From: Bacillus sp. CHD6a
Lineage (GTDB): Bacteria > Bacillota > Bacilli > Bacillales > Bacillaceae_I
Reading direction: 5' to 3'
NCBI RefSeq assembly: GCF_001293645.1
Contig: NZ_LBMD01000021.1
Location: 20,290-84,289 of the forward strand
Length of the DNA stretch: 64,000 bases
Every line of letters begins with the position of its first letter. Position 1 is the stretch's first letter. This document shows positions 18,960 through 28,436 of this stretch, one piece after another. Under the pieces are notes generated by a model. It saw only the letters and a list, made by a program, of their open reading frames with translations. It made no database searches and had not been told where the DNA came from. A program made the position numbers and the translations under genes.

Positions 18960-19856
18960 TTAGTGGTCCCTTTTGGCAATTAGATCGCAAAGTTGTACCA
19001 AAAGATCCGATTCTAACGGAATGTCTGCTAGAATTTGCTTCGCCTCCGTAATATGATATTCTAACTTTTCTTTTGCACCATCCATCGTTAGTAGTGAGGG
19101 ATAGGTCACTTTTTCGTTAAGGGTATCTGATCCTACAGGCTTGCCAATTTTAGATGCATCCCCTTCAATATCAAGAATGTCATCCCTGATTTGGAATGCA
19201 AGGCCTAAGTGATCGGCAAAATGCTCTAACTTGGCAATTTGCTCTTCTGTTGCATCCCCGAGTATTGCACCAGCAACTATGCTATAGCCCAGAAGTTTTC
19301 CTGTTTTGTTTCTATGTATATATTCAAGGTCTTGAAGTGAAAGTAGTTTTCCTTCTCCTTCCATATCCGCAACCTGTCCTCCAACCATTCCTCTTGGTCC
19401 GGAGGCTTTGGCTAATTCCTTCATGAGGGTGACGACTTTCATTGGCTGGACGTCCAGATTTAAAAGGTCCTCCATCACCTCAAAGCTATGAGTGAGCAAG
19501 GCATCACCAGCCAGTATTGCCATCGCTTCACCATACACTTTATGATTAGTAGGTTTTCCGCGTCTGAAGTCATCATCATCCATACTCGGAAGATCATCGT
19601 GCACTAGAGAATACGTGTGTATCATCTCCACTGCACAAGCTACAGGCATTCCCAATTCTTCCGATTTTCCGAAAGAATTTAATGTTGCAAGCACTAATAA
19701 AGGTCTTAATCTCTTTCCGCCTGCCTTTAGTGAATAATTCATGGATTCCAGTAAAACTTCTGGTGCTTCAACAGAATTCATATAGGAATAGAGAGCATCC
19801 TCTACCAATTTCTTTCTATCTTTCATAAAAGTTTGTAAATCCATCAGCTGTGACAA
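18960..19856 (-). CDS. ispA: Farnesyl (geranyl) diphosphate synthase
   Basis: This short-chain trans-prenyl synthase condenses isopentenyl diphosphate with allylic diphosphates. It has 298 residues. The first aspartate-rich motif is in VHDDLPSMDDDDFRRGK near 84-100 and the second is FQIRDDILDIEGD near 220-232. The KAGGKRLRP motif near 45 binds the diphosphate. I use the TTG start at 19856, which directly follows the xseB stop and lies 11 bases after AGGAGG; an ATG four codons later is the alternative. It is co-transcribed with xseA and xseB. Confidence 0.94.
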   Translation of the reverse strand: MSQLMDLQTFMKDRKKLVEDALYSYMNSVEAPEVLLESMNYSLKAGGKRLRPLLVLATLNSFGKSEELGMPVACAVEMIHTYSLVHDDLPSMDDDDFRRGKPTNHKVYGEAMAILAGDALLTHSFEVMEDLLNLDVQPMKVVTLMKELAKASGPRGMVGGQVADMEGEGKLLSLQDLEYIHRNKTGKLLGYSIVAGAILGDATEEQIAKLEHFADHLGLAFQIRDDILDIEGDASKIGKPVGSDTLNEKVTYPSLLTMDGAKEKLEYHITEAKQILADIPLESDLLVQLCDLIAKRDH

Positions 19857-20093
19857 TTAAGCTTCATCCTCCTGTACTTGGAATGACTCCAATTCGCCAT
19901 TTTCTTTTAAAATCTGCTCCATCTCTTCTTCTACATGAGAAAGTTTATCATGACAGAGCTTGGACAATTTCATCCCTTCTTTGTAAAAAGAGATGGCCTC
20001 TTCTAATGGAACATCTCCTTCTTCAAGTTTTTCTACAATGTTCTCCAGATCTTTCATTGCTTCTTCAAATGTAACTTCCTTTTTTTCACTCAT
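19857..20093 (-). CDS. xseB: Exodeoxyribonuclease VII small subunit
   Basis: The small helical subunit of the exonuclease that degrades single-stranded DNA together with XseA. It has 78 residues and the family pattern [33 protein letters not shown]. The acidic tail is usual. Its start overlaps the xseA stop by eight bases and its stop touches the ispA start, so all three are translationally coupled. Confidence 0.94.
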   Translation of the reverse strand: MSEKKEVTFEEAMKDLENIVEKLEEGDVPLEEAISFYKEGMKLSKLCHDKLSHVEEEMEQILKENGELESFQVQEDEA

Positions 20094-21441
20094 TTCCTTT
20101 TCGCTCCTTCACTTTTTGTACTTCACATTCTAACCGGCCATCTTGAAGGTGAACTTGAATGGTATCTCCTTTTGCTGCCTGATCCACCTTTTTTATTATA
20201 GTGCCATCATCCTGGTATGCTAGGCTGTAACCCCTGTTCATGATTTTAAGAGGACTTAAAGCATCCATCTTAGAAAGTTTATGTTGAAATTCCCATTGTT
20301 TCTTTTGAAGTGTTTGTTGCATCTGCCTCGTTAGCAACTTCGTCTGTTGTTCAAGTGTAAGTTTATCTGCTTCCCATTGCTTTTTAGGATGGTTTCTAGC
20401 AAGCCTTCCCGCAAGTTGCTCCCACTTATCATGCTTGCGTTCCGCCAATCGTTTCATCGCCATTTCTAAATTATCCATGGTTCGGTCCAGGTCTTGTTGC
20501 TTTTGCGCATATAAGTTCTTCGGAAACCTGAATGCATATGATTTTTGTAAAGCTGTCAATCTGTCCTTGTAATGTTGCATTAACTTGTTGGAAGCTCTGT
20601 GTAATCGGAATTTACGGTCAGAAAGCCTCTCCATTAATTCGTTTATATGCGGAACAGCCAATTCTGCCGCTGCAGTCGGTGTAGGTGCACGCATGTCCGC
20701 TACGAAATCAGCTATGGTAAAGTCTGTTTCATGACCAACTGCTGAAATGATAGGTAGCTTTGACGCAAAAATTTCTCTAGCTACGACTTCTTCATTAAAC
20801 GCCCATAATTCTTCAATCGAACCTCCACCACGGCCAACAATAAGTACATCAAGGTCAGGAAGTATGTTGGCGGTTTGTATAGCCTTAACGATAGATGGCG
20901 CGGCATTCACACCTTGTACTAAAGCAGGAATAACAAGTATTTTCGTTAATGGATATCTCCTTTTCAACGTGGTGATGATGTCTCTGACAGCAGCACCTGT
21001 TGGGGAGGTAATTACTCCTACAGCACGAGGATATTTAGGTAGGTTCTTTTTGTATTCAGGTGAAAACAGCCCTTCCTGTGAAAGCTTCTTTTTCAGCTCT
21101 TCATAAGCTAAAAACAGACTACCCACGCCATCAGGCTGCATTTCTTTTATGTACATCTGATAGGACCCATTTGCCTCATAGACCGTTATTTCACCACGAA
21201 CAAGGACCTTCATCCCTTCTTGCGGTTTAAAGGCAAGGTTGCGGTTCTGCCCCGCAAACATGACTACTTGGAGTCGAGCGTTTTGGTCTTTTAGGGTGAA
21301 GTACATATGCCCTCTGCTATGTTGCTTGAAATTGGAAATCTCCCCTTTCAGCCAAACATCTTGCAAATGAGGGTCCACATCAAACTTTCTTTTAATGTAT
21401 TTTGTTAAAGCAGTAACCGTTAAGTACCTGCGTTCACTCAT
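20086..21441 (-). CDS. xseA: Exodeoxyribonuclease VII large subunit
   Basis: The catalytic subunit of ExoVII. It has 451 residues from the ATG at 21441, which follows AAAGGAG by eight bases; the longer frame to 21495 has no conserved extension. An N-terminal OB-fold (about 1-105, [36 protein letters not shown]) leads to the catalytic domain with [33 protein letters not shown] and [25 protein letters not shown] coiled-coil C-terminal part (about 270-400) follows. It overlaps xseB and is preceded by folD. Confidence 0.95.
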   Translation of the reverse strand: MSERRYLTVTALTKYIKRKFDVDPHLQDVWLKGEISNFKQHSRGHMYFTLKDQNARLQVVMFAGQNRNLAFKPQEGMKVLVRGEITVYEANGSYQMYIKEMQPDGVGSLFLAYEELKKKLSQEGLFSPEYKKNLPKYPRAVGVITSPTGAAVRDIITTLKRRYPLTKILVIPALVQGVNAAPSIVKAIQTANILPDLDVLIVGRGGGSIEELWAFNEEVVAREIFASKLPIISAVGHETDFTIADFVADMRAPTPTAAAELAVPHINELMERLSDRKFRLHRASNKLMQHYKDRLTALQKSYAFRFPKNLYAQKQQDLDRTMDNLEMAMKRLAERKHDKWEQLAGRLARNHPKKQWEADKLTLEQQTKLLTRQMQQTLQKKQWEFQHKLSKMDALSPLKIMNRGYSLAYQDDGTIIKKVDQAAKGDTIQVHLQDGRLECEVQKVKERKGNE

Positions 21442-21525
21442 AATCGTTAACTCCTTTTTGAAGCATGGTGATACGAAAAAAAGACGGAAGAACATTAAGT
21501 CCCATCCATCTTCTAAGATATCATA

Positions 21526-22401
21526 TTACCTGGAAAACGTCTTGTTTTCACAGGCTTCATTTTGTGCTGATAGTAACGTATTGTGAAGCAACATCGTAAT
21601 CGTCATCGGACCGACCCCTCCAGGAACAGGTGTGATATAGCTCGCTTTTTCTTTCACAGAATCAAAATCCACATCTCCACACAGTTTACCTGTCTCTAGT
21701 CTGTTAACCCCAACATCAATTACAATCGCCCCATCCTTCACGTATTGAGGACCAATTAGTTTAGCACGACCAACTGCAGCGATTAAAATATCGGCTTGTT
21801 TGGTAATGGAAGCTAAATCCTTTGTACGAGAATGACAGTAAGTAACAGTAGCATCCTCTTTTAGAAGCAATTGCCCTACTGGCTTCCCTACGATATTACT
21901 TCTTCCAATAACCACAACATGCTTACCAGAAATAGAAACGTCAAGTGACTTAATCATTTCCACAATTCCATATGGCGTACAAGGGAGGAATGATTTCTGG
22001 TCAATCATCATTCTACCGATATTTACTGGATGAAACCCGTCCACATCTTTATTAGGGGAAATATGTTCAATAACAGCCAGTTCATCTATATGATCAGGCA
22101 AAGGTAATTGCACCAGAATGCCATGCACAGAAGCATCACCGTTAAAATGAGTGATTCTTTGCAGCAATTCTTCTTGCGTAATGGAACTTGGGTATTTTTC
22201 TAAAATGCTATTAATCCCAGCTTCTTCACAAGCTTTCTGTTTGGCTCGAACATAGGATTGAGAAGCAGGGTCTTGCCCCACTAAAATGACAGCCAAGCTT
22301 GGTTGAATATTCTTTTCCGTATGTAGCTCAGAAACCTTTTCTTTAATAAAAGCTCTCTTTTCCTTTGCAAGATCTTTACCTGATACGATAACTGCTGACA
22401 T
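21526..22401 (-). CDS. folD: Methylenetetrahydrofolate dehydrogenase / cyclohydrolase FolD
   Basis: This bifunctional one-carbon enzyme oxidises 5,10-methylene-THF and hydrolyses methenyl-THF. It has 291 residues. The substrate-binding [14 protein letters not shown] with the catalytic Lys near 56, [11 protein letters not shown] near 95-105, and the NADP site [17 protein letters not shown] near 162-178 are all present. C-terminal [15 protein letters not shown] is the second family signature. It lies between nusB and xseA in the usual Bacillus order. Confidence 0.96.
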   Translation of the reverse strand: MSAVIVSGKDLAKEKRAFIKEKVSELHTEKNIQPSLAVILVGQDPASQSYVRAKQKACEEAGINSILEKYPSSITQEELLQRITHFNGDASVHGILVQLPLPDHIDELAVIEHISPNKDVDGFHPVNIGRMMIDQKSFLPCTPYGIVEMIKSLDVSISGKHVVVIGRSNIVGKPVGQLLLKEDATVTYCHSRTKDLASITKQADILIAAVGRAKLIGPQYVKDGAIVIDVGVNRLETGKLCGDVDFDSVKEKASYITPVPGGVGPMTITMLLHNTLLSAQNEACENKTFSR

Positions 22402-22428
22402 GAATAGCTCCCCCTTTTATGCTACTAC

Positions 22429-22830
22429 TTATGCATTATTTTCAATGGTAGTTTTTACTTTAGATAGGACTGCGTTGATAAATCCGCTCGATTTGTCATC
22501 TCCAAATGTTTTAGCAAGTTCAATCGCTTCATTCATGCTGACATTAACGGGAATTTCTTCGACAAACATCATTTCAAAAACAGTCATACGAAGAATGGTG
22601 CGGTCCACTGTTCCAAGTCGTTCAAGGGACCACTTCTCCAAATGGGATTTCAACGTGGAATCGATTTCTTCCTGATGCTCTTTCGTGCCTAACACGATAC
22701 TGCTTAGGAAATCATCCGGTTTTTCCCCTTCTTCTAATACATTTATAATTGCTTCATCAGGCGCAATATCACTTAAATCCATTTGAAAAATGGCTTGAAG
22801 CGCCTTTTCTCTTGATTCACTACGTTTCAT
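22429..22830 (-). CDS. nusB: Transcription antitermination factor NusB
   Basis: The small helical RNA-binding factor works with NusE in rRNA antitermination. It has 133 residues and the family pattern SREKALQAIFQMDLS at the N-terminus, ERLGTVDRTILRMTVFEM in the middle and INVAINEAIELAK-type (here VNVSMNEAIELAK) near 105. It ends VLSKVKTTIENNA. An extended -10 promoter lies upstream, separate from the yqhY terminator, so nusB-folD-xseAB-ispA form their own transcription unit. Confidence 0.95.
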   Translation of the reverse strand: MKRSESREKALQAIFQMDLSDIAPDEAIINVLEEGEKPDDFLSSIVLGTKEHQEEIDSTLKSHLEKWSLERLGTVDRTILRMTVFEMMFVEEIPVNVSMNEAIELAKTFGDDKSSGFINAVLSKVKTTIENNA

Positions 22831-22868
22831 TGTTCGATCTCCTTATCGTGCCTTACTAGTATAAAAAG

Positions 22869-22874
22869 ATAATA
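22869..22874 (-). promoter_or_regulatory. Extended -10 promoter of nusB operon
   Basis: On the minus strand TGCTATTAT, an extended -10 (TGN then TATTAT), lies about 40 bp before nusB. No clear -35 is visible. The rest of the 378-bp yqhY-nusB gap has no gene; it holds a possible small hairpin GGGAAA/TTTCCC at 23128-23153. Confidence 0.45.
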
Positions 22875-23164
22875 GCACATTTTTATAAAAAAACACATGT
22901 TTTTCATTCGTTTTCTAACTAAATTACATACAAACTGATTATGTTTTCTTTAAATGTTCGGAATTAACCGTTTTCACATTTGCTCTTGGGGGAGCTCAAA
23001 AGGTGTCATTCTTCTATTTAATGATGTCAGTTTCATCTTTACCGAGATACATCTCTACTATACTTTTCACTAAAGTCCTGTTAAAAGTAGCGACTAAAAT
23101 TGTACCTAATTATGTGAGGGAACACAAGGGAAACTTGGCATAGTAACTTTCCCGAACAAAAAAA

Positions 23165-23197
23165 TTGTAGACACCCATCTAATGAGAGTGCCTACAA
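23165..23197 (-). terminator. Terminator of accBC-yqhY
   Basis: The stem TTGTAG(A)CAC/GTG(C)CTACAA has an A run on the left that reads as U on the minus strand. It lies 12 bp past the yqhY stop. Confidence 0.75.
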
Positions 23198-23208
23198 AGT
23201 TGGTATTA

Positions 23209-23613
23209 TTAAATTTCTTGCTCTACTTCCACTTCATTCTTTTGTGCTTCAAATTGTACGCCGACAACATGAATATTAACTTCTGTAATTTCCAAAGCAG
23301 TCATATTCAACAATGCTTGACGAATGTTGTCTTGTACTTTTTGTGCAACTGTAGGGATGGAAATACCAAACTGCATCACACAGAATACATCCACTTTAAT
23401 GCCTTCTTCAGAAAGATCGACTTTTACGCCTTTACCGTGGTTCTTTTTCCCAAGTCTCTCGACCACACCAGCTGCAAAGTTACCGCGCATCGCCATAACA
23501 CCTTCCACTTCAGAAGCAGCAATTCCGGCAATAACTTCGATGACTTCAGGTGCAATTTCAACCTTGCCAAGTGAGTTGTTGTTTTCCATTTCCAATAGGT
23601 TTCTTTCGGTCAT
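23209..23613 (-). CDS. yqhY: Asp23/Gls24 family envelope-stress protein YqhY
   Basis: A member of the Asp23 family, 134 residues, with the pattern GKVEIAPEVIEVIAGIAASEVEGV near 16-39 and VKVDLSEEGIKVDVFCVMQFGISIPTVAQKVQ in the core. In B. subtilis the homologue is tied to acetyl-CoA carboxylase activity, and its loss selects acc mutations. It is co-transcribed after accB-accC and precedes nusB, the conserved Firmicute order. No signal peptide or membrane segment is seen. Confidence 0.92.
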   Translation of the reverse strand: MTERNLLEMENNNSLGKVEIAPEVIEVIAGIAASEVEGVMAMRGNFAAGVVERLGKKNHGKGVKVDLSEEGIKVDVFCVMQFGISIPTVAQKVQDNIRQALLNMTALEITEVNIHVVGVQFEAQKNEVEVEQEI

Positions 23614-23634
23614 AATTAACCCTCCTAATAATAG

Positions 23635-24987
23635 TTAAGAATTCATGACATCATATTTCTCAAGAAATTTCGTATTAAAATCCCCATCTTTGAACTTTTC
23701 GTGATCCATTAATTTTAGATGGAAAGGAATCGTAGTATGAACGCCTTCAATAATAAATTCGCTTAACGCACGTTTCATTCGTGAAACAGCTTCTTCACGA
23801 GTTGCTCCATATGTGATTAGCTTTGCCACCATAGAATCGTAAAATGGCGGTATGCTGTATCCAGGATAAACTGCGGAGTCTACCCGAACACCAAGGCCTC
23901 CTGGCGGTAGGTACATCTCAATCTTCCCTGGGGAAGGCATAAAGTTCTTTTCAGGATTTTCAGCATTGATACGGCACTCAATCGACCAGCCGTTGAAAAC
24001 AACATCTTCTTGCTTGAGAGATAATGTTTCACCAGATGCAACCCGAATCATTTCCTTAATTAGATCCACCCCTGTCACCATTTCCGTAACAGGATGCTCT
24101 ACTTGGATACGGGTGTTCATTTCCATGAAGTAGAATTTTCTATCTTGATAGTCATAAATAAATTCTATCGTACCTGCACCCATATAGTCCACTGCTTCAG
24201 CAGCTTTTACTGCCGCTTCACCCATTTGAGCACGAATTTCTTCATCAAGGACAGGTGAAGGTGTTTCTTCTACAAGCTTCTGAAGACGGCGCTGGATGGA
24301 ACAATCACGCTCACCAAGGTGAATCGTATTGCCATGACCATCTGCCATTACTTGAATTTCTACGTGACGGAAGTCCTCGATGAATTTTTCCAAATACACA
24401 CCTGGATTACCGAAAGCAGTAGCCGCTTCCTGTTGGGTGATAGAGATACCTTTTTTCAGTTCCTCTTCGTTTCTGGCTACACGGATACCTTTACCGCCAC
24501 CGCCTGCCGTAGCTTTAATGATAACAGGATACCCAATATCGTTGGCAATAGATATACCGTCGTTAATATTCTCGATAATCCCTTGGGACCCGGGGACAAT
24601 CGGTACACCAGCTTTACGCATTGTTTCACGCGCCACATCTTTCGTTCCCATCTTGCTGATTGCTTCTGGACTTGGTCCAATAAATGTAATGTTACATTCA
24701 CGGCAAAGCTCAGCAAAATCAGCATTCTCTGCAAGGAATCCGTACCCAGGGTGAATAGCATCTGACGCCGTAAGTTTTGCCACGCTAATGATGTTGGTGA
24801 AATTAAGATAACTGTCTTTTGACGTTTTTGGTCCTACACAATATGCTTCATCTGCCAACTGTACATGAAGGGATTCTTTATCCGCTTCCGAATAAACAGC
24901 CACAGTCTCAATATTCATTTCTTTACATGCACGAATAATACGTACGGCAATTTCTCCTCTATTGGCAATCAATACTTTTTTTATCAT
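23635..24987 (-). CDS. accC: Biotin carboxylase subunit of acetyl-CoA carboxylase
   Basis: An ATP-grasp enzyme that carboxylates biotin on AccB in the first committed step of fatty-acid synthesis. It has 450 residues. The N-terminal [19 protein letters not shown], the glycine-rich loop [16 protein letters not shown] near 158-173, and the [20 protein letters not shown] active-site segment near 285-304 are complete. It lies 16 bp after accB, and yqhY follows. Standard in all respects. Confidence 0.97.
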   Translation of the reverse strand: MIKKVLIANRGEIAVRIIRACKEMNIETVAVYSEADKESLHVQLADEAYCVGPKTSKDSYLNFTNIISVAKLTASDAIHPGYGFLAENADFAELCRECNITFIGPSPEAISKMGTKDVARETMRKAGVPIVPGSQGIIENINDGISIANDIGYPVIIKATAGGGGKGIRVARNEEELKKGISITQQEAATAFGNPGVYLEKFIEDFRHVEIQVMADGHGNTIHLGERDCSIQRRLQKLVEETPSPVLDEEIRAQMGEAAVKAAEAVDYMGAGTIEFIYDYQDRKFYFMEMNTRIQVEHPVTEMVTGVDLIKEMIRVASGETLSLKQEDVVFNGWSIECRINAENPEKNFMPSPGKIEMYLPPGGLGVRVDSAVYPGYSIPPFYDSMVAKLITYGATREEAVSRMKRALSEFIIEGVHTTIPFHLKLMDHEKFKDGDFNTKFLEKYDVMNS

Positions 24988-25003
24988 GAGTGTCGCCCCC
25001 TCC

Positions 25004-25519
25004 TTATATTGTTTTTACAAGGAATAAAGGTTGACCATATTCTACTAATTGGCCATTATCAACCAAAACCTCGACAATTTCGCCTTTGACTTCTGCTTCA
25101 ATCTCATTGAACAGTTTCATTGCTTCTACGATACAAACAACTGAGTTTTCACCGACTTTACTGCCTTCCTGTACATATGCCGCTTGATCAGGTGATGGAG
25201 AAGCATAGAAAGTCCCTACCATCGGTGATGTAATTTTATGTAGGTTCGGATCTTCTTGTTTTGGTGCCGCTGTTTCTTGTTTTGCTTCCGCTGCAGGTGT
25301 TTGAGCTTGCTGAGCTGGAGCTTGTGCCATTGGTGCTGCCTGAGGTGCTTGTTGCTGTACTGCTTGTGGTGCTGGCGCAGCTAATTGCGTGCTCACGACA
25401 GTTTGCTCCGCATGTTTCTTCATTTTAATTTTGGAACCTTCATTTTCATACGTGAATTCATCTATATTGGATTGGTCAATCAACTTAATAATTTCTCTAA
25501 TTTCTTGAATCTTTAACAT
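25004..25519 (-). CDS. accB: Biotin carboxyl carrier protein
   Basis: The carrier subunit of acetyl-CoA carboxylase. It has 171 residues: an N-terminal helical part (1-45), an Ala/Gln/Pro-rich flexible linker (about 45-90, repeated [18 protein letters not shown] units) and a biotinyl domain. The biotin lysine lies in [13 protein letters not shown] near residue 134. It is the first gene of accB-accC-yqhY. The 1.2 kb upstream of it holds repeat arrays rather than the usual spoIIIA operon neighbour. Confidence 0.96.
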   Translation of the reverse strand: MLKIQEIREIIKLIDQSNIDEFTYENEGSKIKMKKHAEQTVVSTQLAAPAPQAVQQQAPQAAPMAQAPAQQAQTPAAEAKQETAAPKQEDPNLHKITSPMVGTFYASPSPDQAAYVQEGSKVGENSVVCIVEAMKLFNEIEAEVKGEIVEVLVDNGQLVEYGQPLFLVKTI

Positions 25520-25836
25520 ATTTCGTTCACTCCTCGGTCCTATTGATGATTAGTTGCTGCATTGGTGTTGCTTGCTGTTGCTTAGATGTTGCTATGTACA
25601 TTTTTTACAAAATAGTTCATATTCATCATACGATACAAGCTTCCGAAATTCAACTAAAAATAGTAATAGATATTATTACCTAGTGCTAAGTTTGGTTGAT
25701 TGGCGAATTTAGGGTGCTGGTAGCGGTGGTGATTTGATGAAAACGCTTTAGTTATTATTATAGGGGATTTTGGTTGTGGTGGATAGGGGGTTCTCGGCGA
25801 TATAGCTTGGATGGGAGTGGTAGTTTGAAAGGTTGT
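25520..25836. other. Gene-free region upstream of accB
   Basis: It should hold the accB promoter, but no clear -35/-10 pair was fixed. A small cluster of TTGCT pentamers lies at 25551-25592. There is no credible frame. Confidence 0.35.
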
Positions 25837-25916
25837 CCGAAGTACTGCGTCTAATTGTCCGAACACATGTCCAATTCAGGACTGAAGTGTCCGAAGTTTG
25901 GAGTAATTTGTCCGAA
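25837..25916. repeat. CCGAA 21-bp repeat array, partial copy 0
   Basis: CCGAA cores lie at 25837, 25859, 25891 and 25912. The spacings of 22, 32 and 21 equal the spacings at the end of copy 1 (26149, 26171, 26203, 26224), and the AGGACT word in the 32-bp unit is shared. It is the tail end of a third copy of the array. Confidence 0.7.
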
Positions 25917-26022
25917 CAATTTTTAGGATCTAAATAATGCGTTTAATTCTTGGATTTTTCGTTGATTACCGACAAAAGTTAAGCAACATGCTGTCACCAC
26001 CGTGTGATTTTTTGCTAAATGT

Positions 26023-26242
26023 CCGAAGTTTTCCGGAAGTTGTCCGAAGTTTCCTGAAAGTTGGCCGAAGTTTTGGCGTAGTTGGCCGAAGTTTCAGAAA
26101 AGTTGACCGAACCAATTTTTCAAATGACCGAACACCACGAATTCTTGTCCGAACCACTAGACTTATTTGTCCGAACGCCCTTCTAATTTAGGACTAAAAT
26201 GTCCGAAGTCACGAATAACTTGTCCGAACCACTTTTTACACG
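26023..26242. repeat. CCGAA 21-bp repeat array, copy 1
   Basis: Ten units carry a core CCGAA preceded by GT, GG or GA. Cores lie at 26023, 26044, 26065, 26086, 26107, 26128, 26149, 26171, 26203 and 26224. Spacing is 21 for most, then 22, 32 and 21. The unit pattern is GTCCGAAGTTT followed by ten variable bases. It is preceded by CCGTGTGATTTTTTGCTAAAT and followed by CACTTTTTACAC. All cores are in one orientation and helically in phase. Confidence 0.85.
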
Positions 26243-26345
26243 CTCAAAGAGAGCTGTTTTCTAAAGTTTTTCAGATATTTCAAAGTCATTTTCCTTAAAA
26301 ATCAAGCATCAACCTTTGCCCACCTGTGTGATTTTCGCTAAATGT

Positions 26346-26534
26346 CCGAAGTTTTTCGGAAATTGACCGAAGATTCACTAAAGTTGACCGAAGTTTTCGC
26401 ATAGTTGACCGAAGTTTCAGGAAAGTTGACCGAAGCAATTTTTCAATTGACCGAACCCCACAAATTATTGTCCGAACGCACACACCTAAGTGTCCGAACG
26501 CCCAAGTAATTTGTCCGAACCATTTTACACACCC
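26346..26534. repeat. CCGAA 21-bp repeat array, copy 2
   Basis: Nine units have cores at 26346, 26367, 26388, 26409, 26430, 26451, 26472, 26494 and 26515. Six successive 21-bp spacings are followed by 22 and 21. The leading GTGTGATTTTCGCTAAAT and trailing CATTTTACACAC match copy 1, so the block was duplicated. Copy 2 lacks the 32-bp unit. Confidence 0.85.
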
Positions 26535-26730
26535 CAACACCCCCTCATTTCTTAAGTTTTTCCCGTGAATACCAGACAACTTTGTACCAAAAGTTCAAAA
26601 GATTAATTTGCTAAAAGCTTTCTAATAAAACCCACCCCATACAAAAGATTCCCAGAAAATTTGACAAGTTTTGCAGGAAAAACATACCTCAATGTCAAAA
26701 ACAATAACATCTCAAAGAAAAAGGAGCTGC

Positions 26731-27714
26731 ATGCCTATGATCATATTGAAAGAACGTGAAATGTCTTTGAAAATTAAAGTATTAGAGGCTTTAAGTCGAC
26801 GCCTGCCCCCTTCCAACCATATGTTGCTGAGGATAAAATCAGATCTTGGAAAAAACATAGCTGGTTTTAAAGGAGAAGAGTCGCTTCATTACTACTTGGA
26901 CTTGTTACCCGAAGTAGAAGGGGAATTTTATGTCTTACAAGATATAAGGCTACCTTATAAAGGACATCACTTTCAAATTGACACACTTCTGATCTTCCCA
27001 ACTTTTATCCTCATACTAGATGCGAAGTATATGAAAGGCACCCTCGAGTTTGATCCTGCTTTCCAACAACTCATTCAAAAATTCACCGAAAACGAAGTGG
27101 ATAAAACTATTACTTACTCCGATCCCATTATCCAAGTGCAGACCCAACTCACTAAATTCAAAACATGGTTAAAAGACTATAAAATTCAGCCTGGCCCCAT
27201 TGAAAGTTTAGTAGTCATTGCGAACTCAAGGGCAGAGATTAAATGTATTTCACACCCCAACCTCGTTAAGAACATGGTAGTTCGCAATACAGGGGTTGAA
27301 TTAAAGGTGGCAGAGTTCATGAAAAAACACACAAAAGTAAAATTGGACGCTAAAGGGGTTCGTAAACTAAGCTCCCTCATAATAAAGAAGAACGAGCCCG
27401 TCACTTTTATAGATTTGGAAAAAGATTATGGAGTATCTCCAGATTGTATACTAAAAGGTGTACAGTGCCAAAAATGTCTCCATATAGGTTGCGAGAGAAT
27501 ATTTGGTTCTTGGTTGTGTCAAAAATGTAACAACACTTGCAAGGAGGCACATATCAAGCTACTTCAGGATTATAGGCTGTTGATCAGACCTACTATCACA
27601 GTTTCCGAGTTTCAGAAAATAACTGGAATTAAAAACGAACGAACTGCCAGACGTTTATTGCTTTCATCAGATCTATCGTACTCAGGTAACACCAGTCAAA
27701 GAGTCTATTTTTAA
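26731..27714 (+). CDS. NERD-domain nuclease-related protein with C-terminal zinc ribbon
   Basis: A protein of 327 residues from the ATG at 26731, which follows AAAGGAG; an ATG at 26737 is equally possible. An N-terminal NERD domain (about 45-175) shows GFKGEESLHYYLDLL, FYVLQDIRLPYKGHHFQIDTLL and the FILILDAKYMKG block, the PD-(D/E)xK-like Asp-Lys arrangement. Near the C-terminus CQKCLHIGC and WLCQKCNNTC form a probable zinc ribbon, followed by a short helical tail. No membrane segment is seen. NERD proteins are linked to DNA processing by prediction only. The gene sits between accB and spoIIIAH, where B. subtilis has none, and is followed by a terminator. Function is unknown. Confidence 0.8.
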   Translation: MPMIILKEREMSLKIKVLEALSRRLPPSNHMLLRIKSDLGKNIAGFKGEESLHYYLDLLPEVEGEFYVLQDIRLPYKGHHFQIDTLLIFPTFILILDAKYMKGTLEFDPAFQQLIQKFTENEVDKTITYSDPIIQVQTQLTKFKTWLKDYKIQPGPIESLVVIANSRAEIKCISHPNLVKNMVVRNTGVELKVAEFMKKHTKVKLDAKGVRKLSSLIIKKNEPVTFIDLEKDYGVSPDCILKGVQCQKCLHIGCERIFGSWLCQKCNNTCKEAHIKLLQDYRLLIRPTITVSEFQKITGIKNERTARRLLLSSDLSYSGNTSQRVYF

Positions 27715-27731
27715 TAAACCAAAACAAAAAA

Positions 27732-27762
27732 ACCGAAGCCCCCTCACTTCCAGGGCTTCGGT
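27732..27762. terminator. Bidirectional terminator between NERD gene and spoIIIAH
   Basis: A perfect stem ACCGAAGCCC/GGGCTTCGGT with an 11-base loop, A run on the left, lies between convergent genes. Confidence 0.85.
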
Positions 27763-27779
27763 ATCTTGCCTATCTTATA

Positions 27780-28433
27780 TTATTCGCCGCCTTCTTCCGT
27801 TACTGGTGGGAAGTCAAATGCGATATCTTCGTTACGTACATCTTTGAATTCTTGGCGTACCATGTGGTAGATGTCGTTTGCCATTTGTGGTGAGTGAGCG
27901 GCTGTTTTGACTGTTATTCGGATTTTGCCGTCTGTCACACGGACAAGCGCATCATCTACATCCTTATGGGAACGGATGGTGGACTCTAAGATTAGTTCTT
28001 TTTCAGAGATTTGTGCAAGTTCATTGTATTGGTCAACTGCTTTGGAGATTTCTTCTGCCGGTAGATCTGTACTTGCCATCATTTCTTTTAATTCAGCACG
28101 ATGAGCGCTGCGAAGGTTTTCCAGTTCATAGCGCATTTCTGCCAGTGTCTCGTCAGAAGAGATATATTTTACTACAGCACTGCCATCTTCCTCAGTAGCT
28201 TCTTCGCCTTTAACGCCTTCCGCATTTTCAGTTCCTTCTTCTTCATCAGTACCAGCAGCTTCGCCTTCTTCACCACCGTGGTTTTCAGCGGATTCCGTGG
28301 CTGCTGGTTGTTCTGTTGCGTCATTTGCCAGTTGTTCACCGGCTTGTTGATCACCGATAAAGTAGTAAGCAGATAGGACAAAAACGAGACTTAACATCGT
28401 TAGTAACCATACGGTTTGTTTTTTTAATAACAT
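27780..28433 (-). CDS. spoIIIAH: Stage III sporulation protein AH
   Basis: The mother-cell half of the SpoIIQ-SpoIIIAH channel that joins mother cell and forespore. It has 217 residues. One N-terminal membrane segment (about 8-27) is followed by a long Glu/Ala/Gly-rich linker (about 33-82), then a YscJ/FliF-like ring domain (about 95-210) with TLAEMRYELENLRSAHR and VKTAAHSPQMANDIYHMV. The acidic linker is long for the family. It is the last gene of the spoIIIA operon. Confidence 0.95.
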   Translation of the reverse strand: MLLKKQTVWLLTMLSLVFVLSAYYFIGDQQAGEQLANDATEQPAATESAENHGGEEGEAAGTDEEEGTENAEGVKGEEATEEDGSAVVKYISSDETLAEMRYELENLRSAHRAELKEMMASTDLPAEEISKAVDQYNELAQISEKELILESTIRSHKDVDDALVRVTDGKIRITVKTAAHSPQMANDIYHMVRQEFKDVRNEDIAFDFPPVTEEGGE

Positions 28434-28436
28434 GGA

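Noticed and set aside
26023..26534. CRISPR-like array
   Set aside because: Only about seven bases are conserved per unit, spacers are about 14 bases and no cas gene is near.
25937..26579. Open frames on both strands with heptad-like repeats (LRSTxxK or VRSFxxV)
   Set aside because: The 21-bp repeat unit (seven codons) creates periodic peptides in any frame; starts lack ribosome binding sites and the DNA pattern explains the frame.
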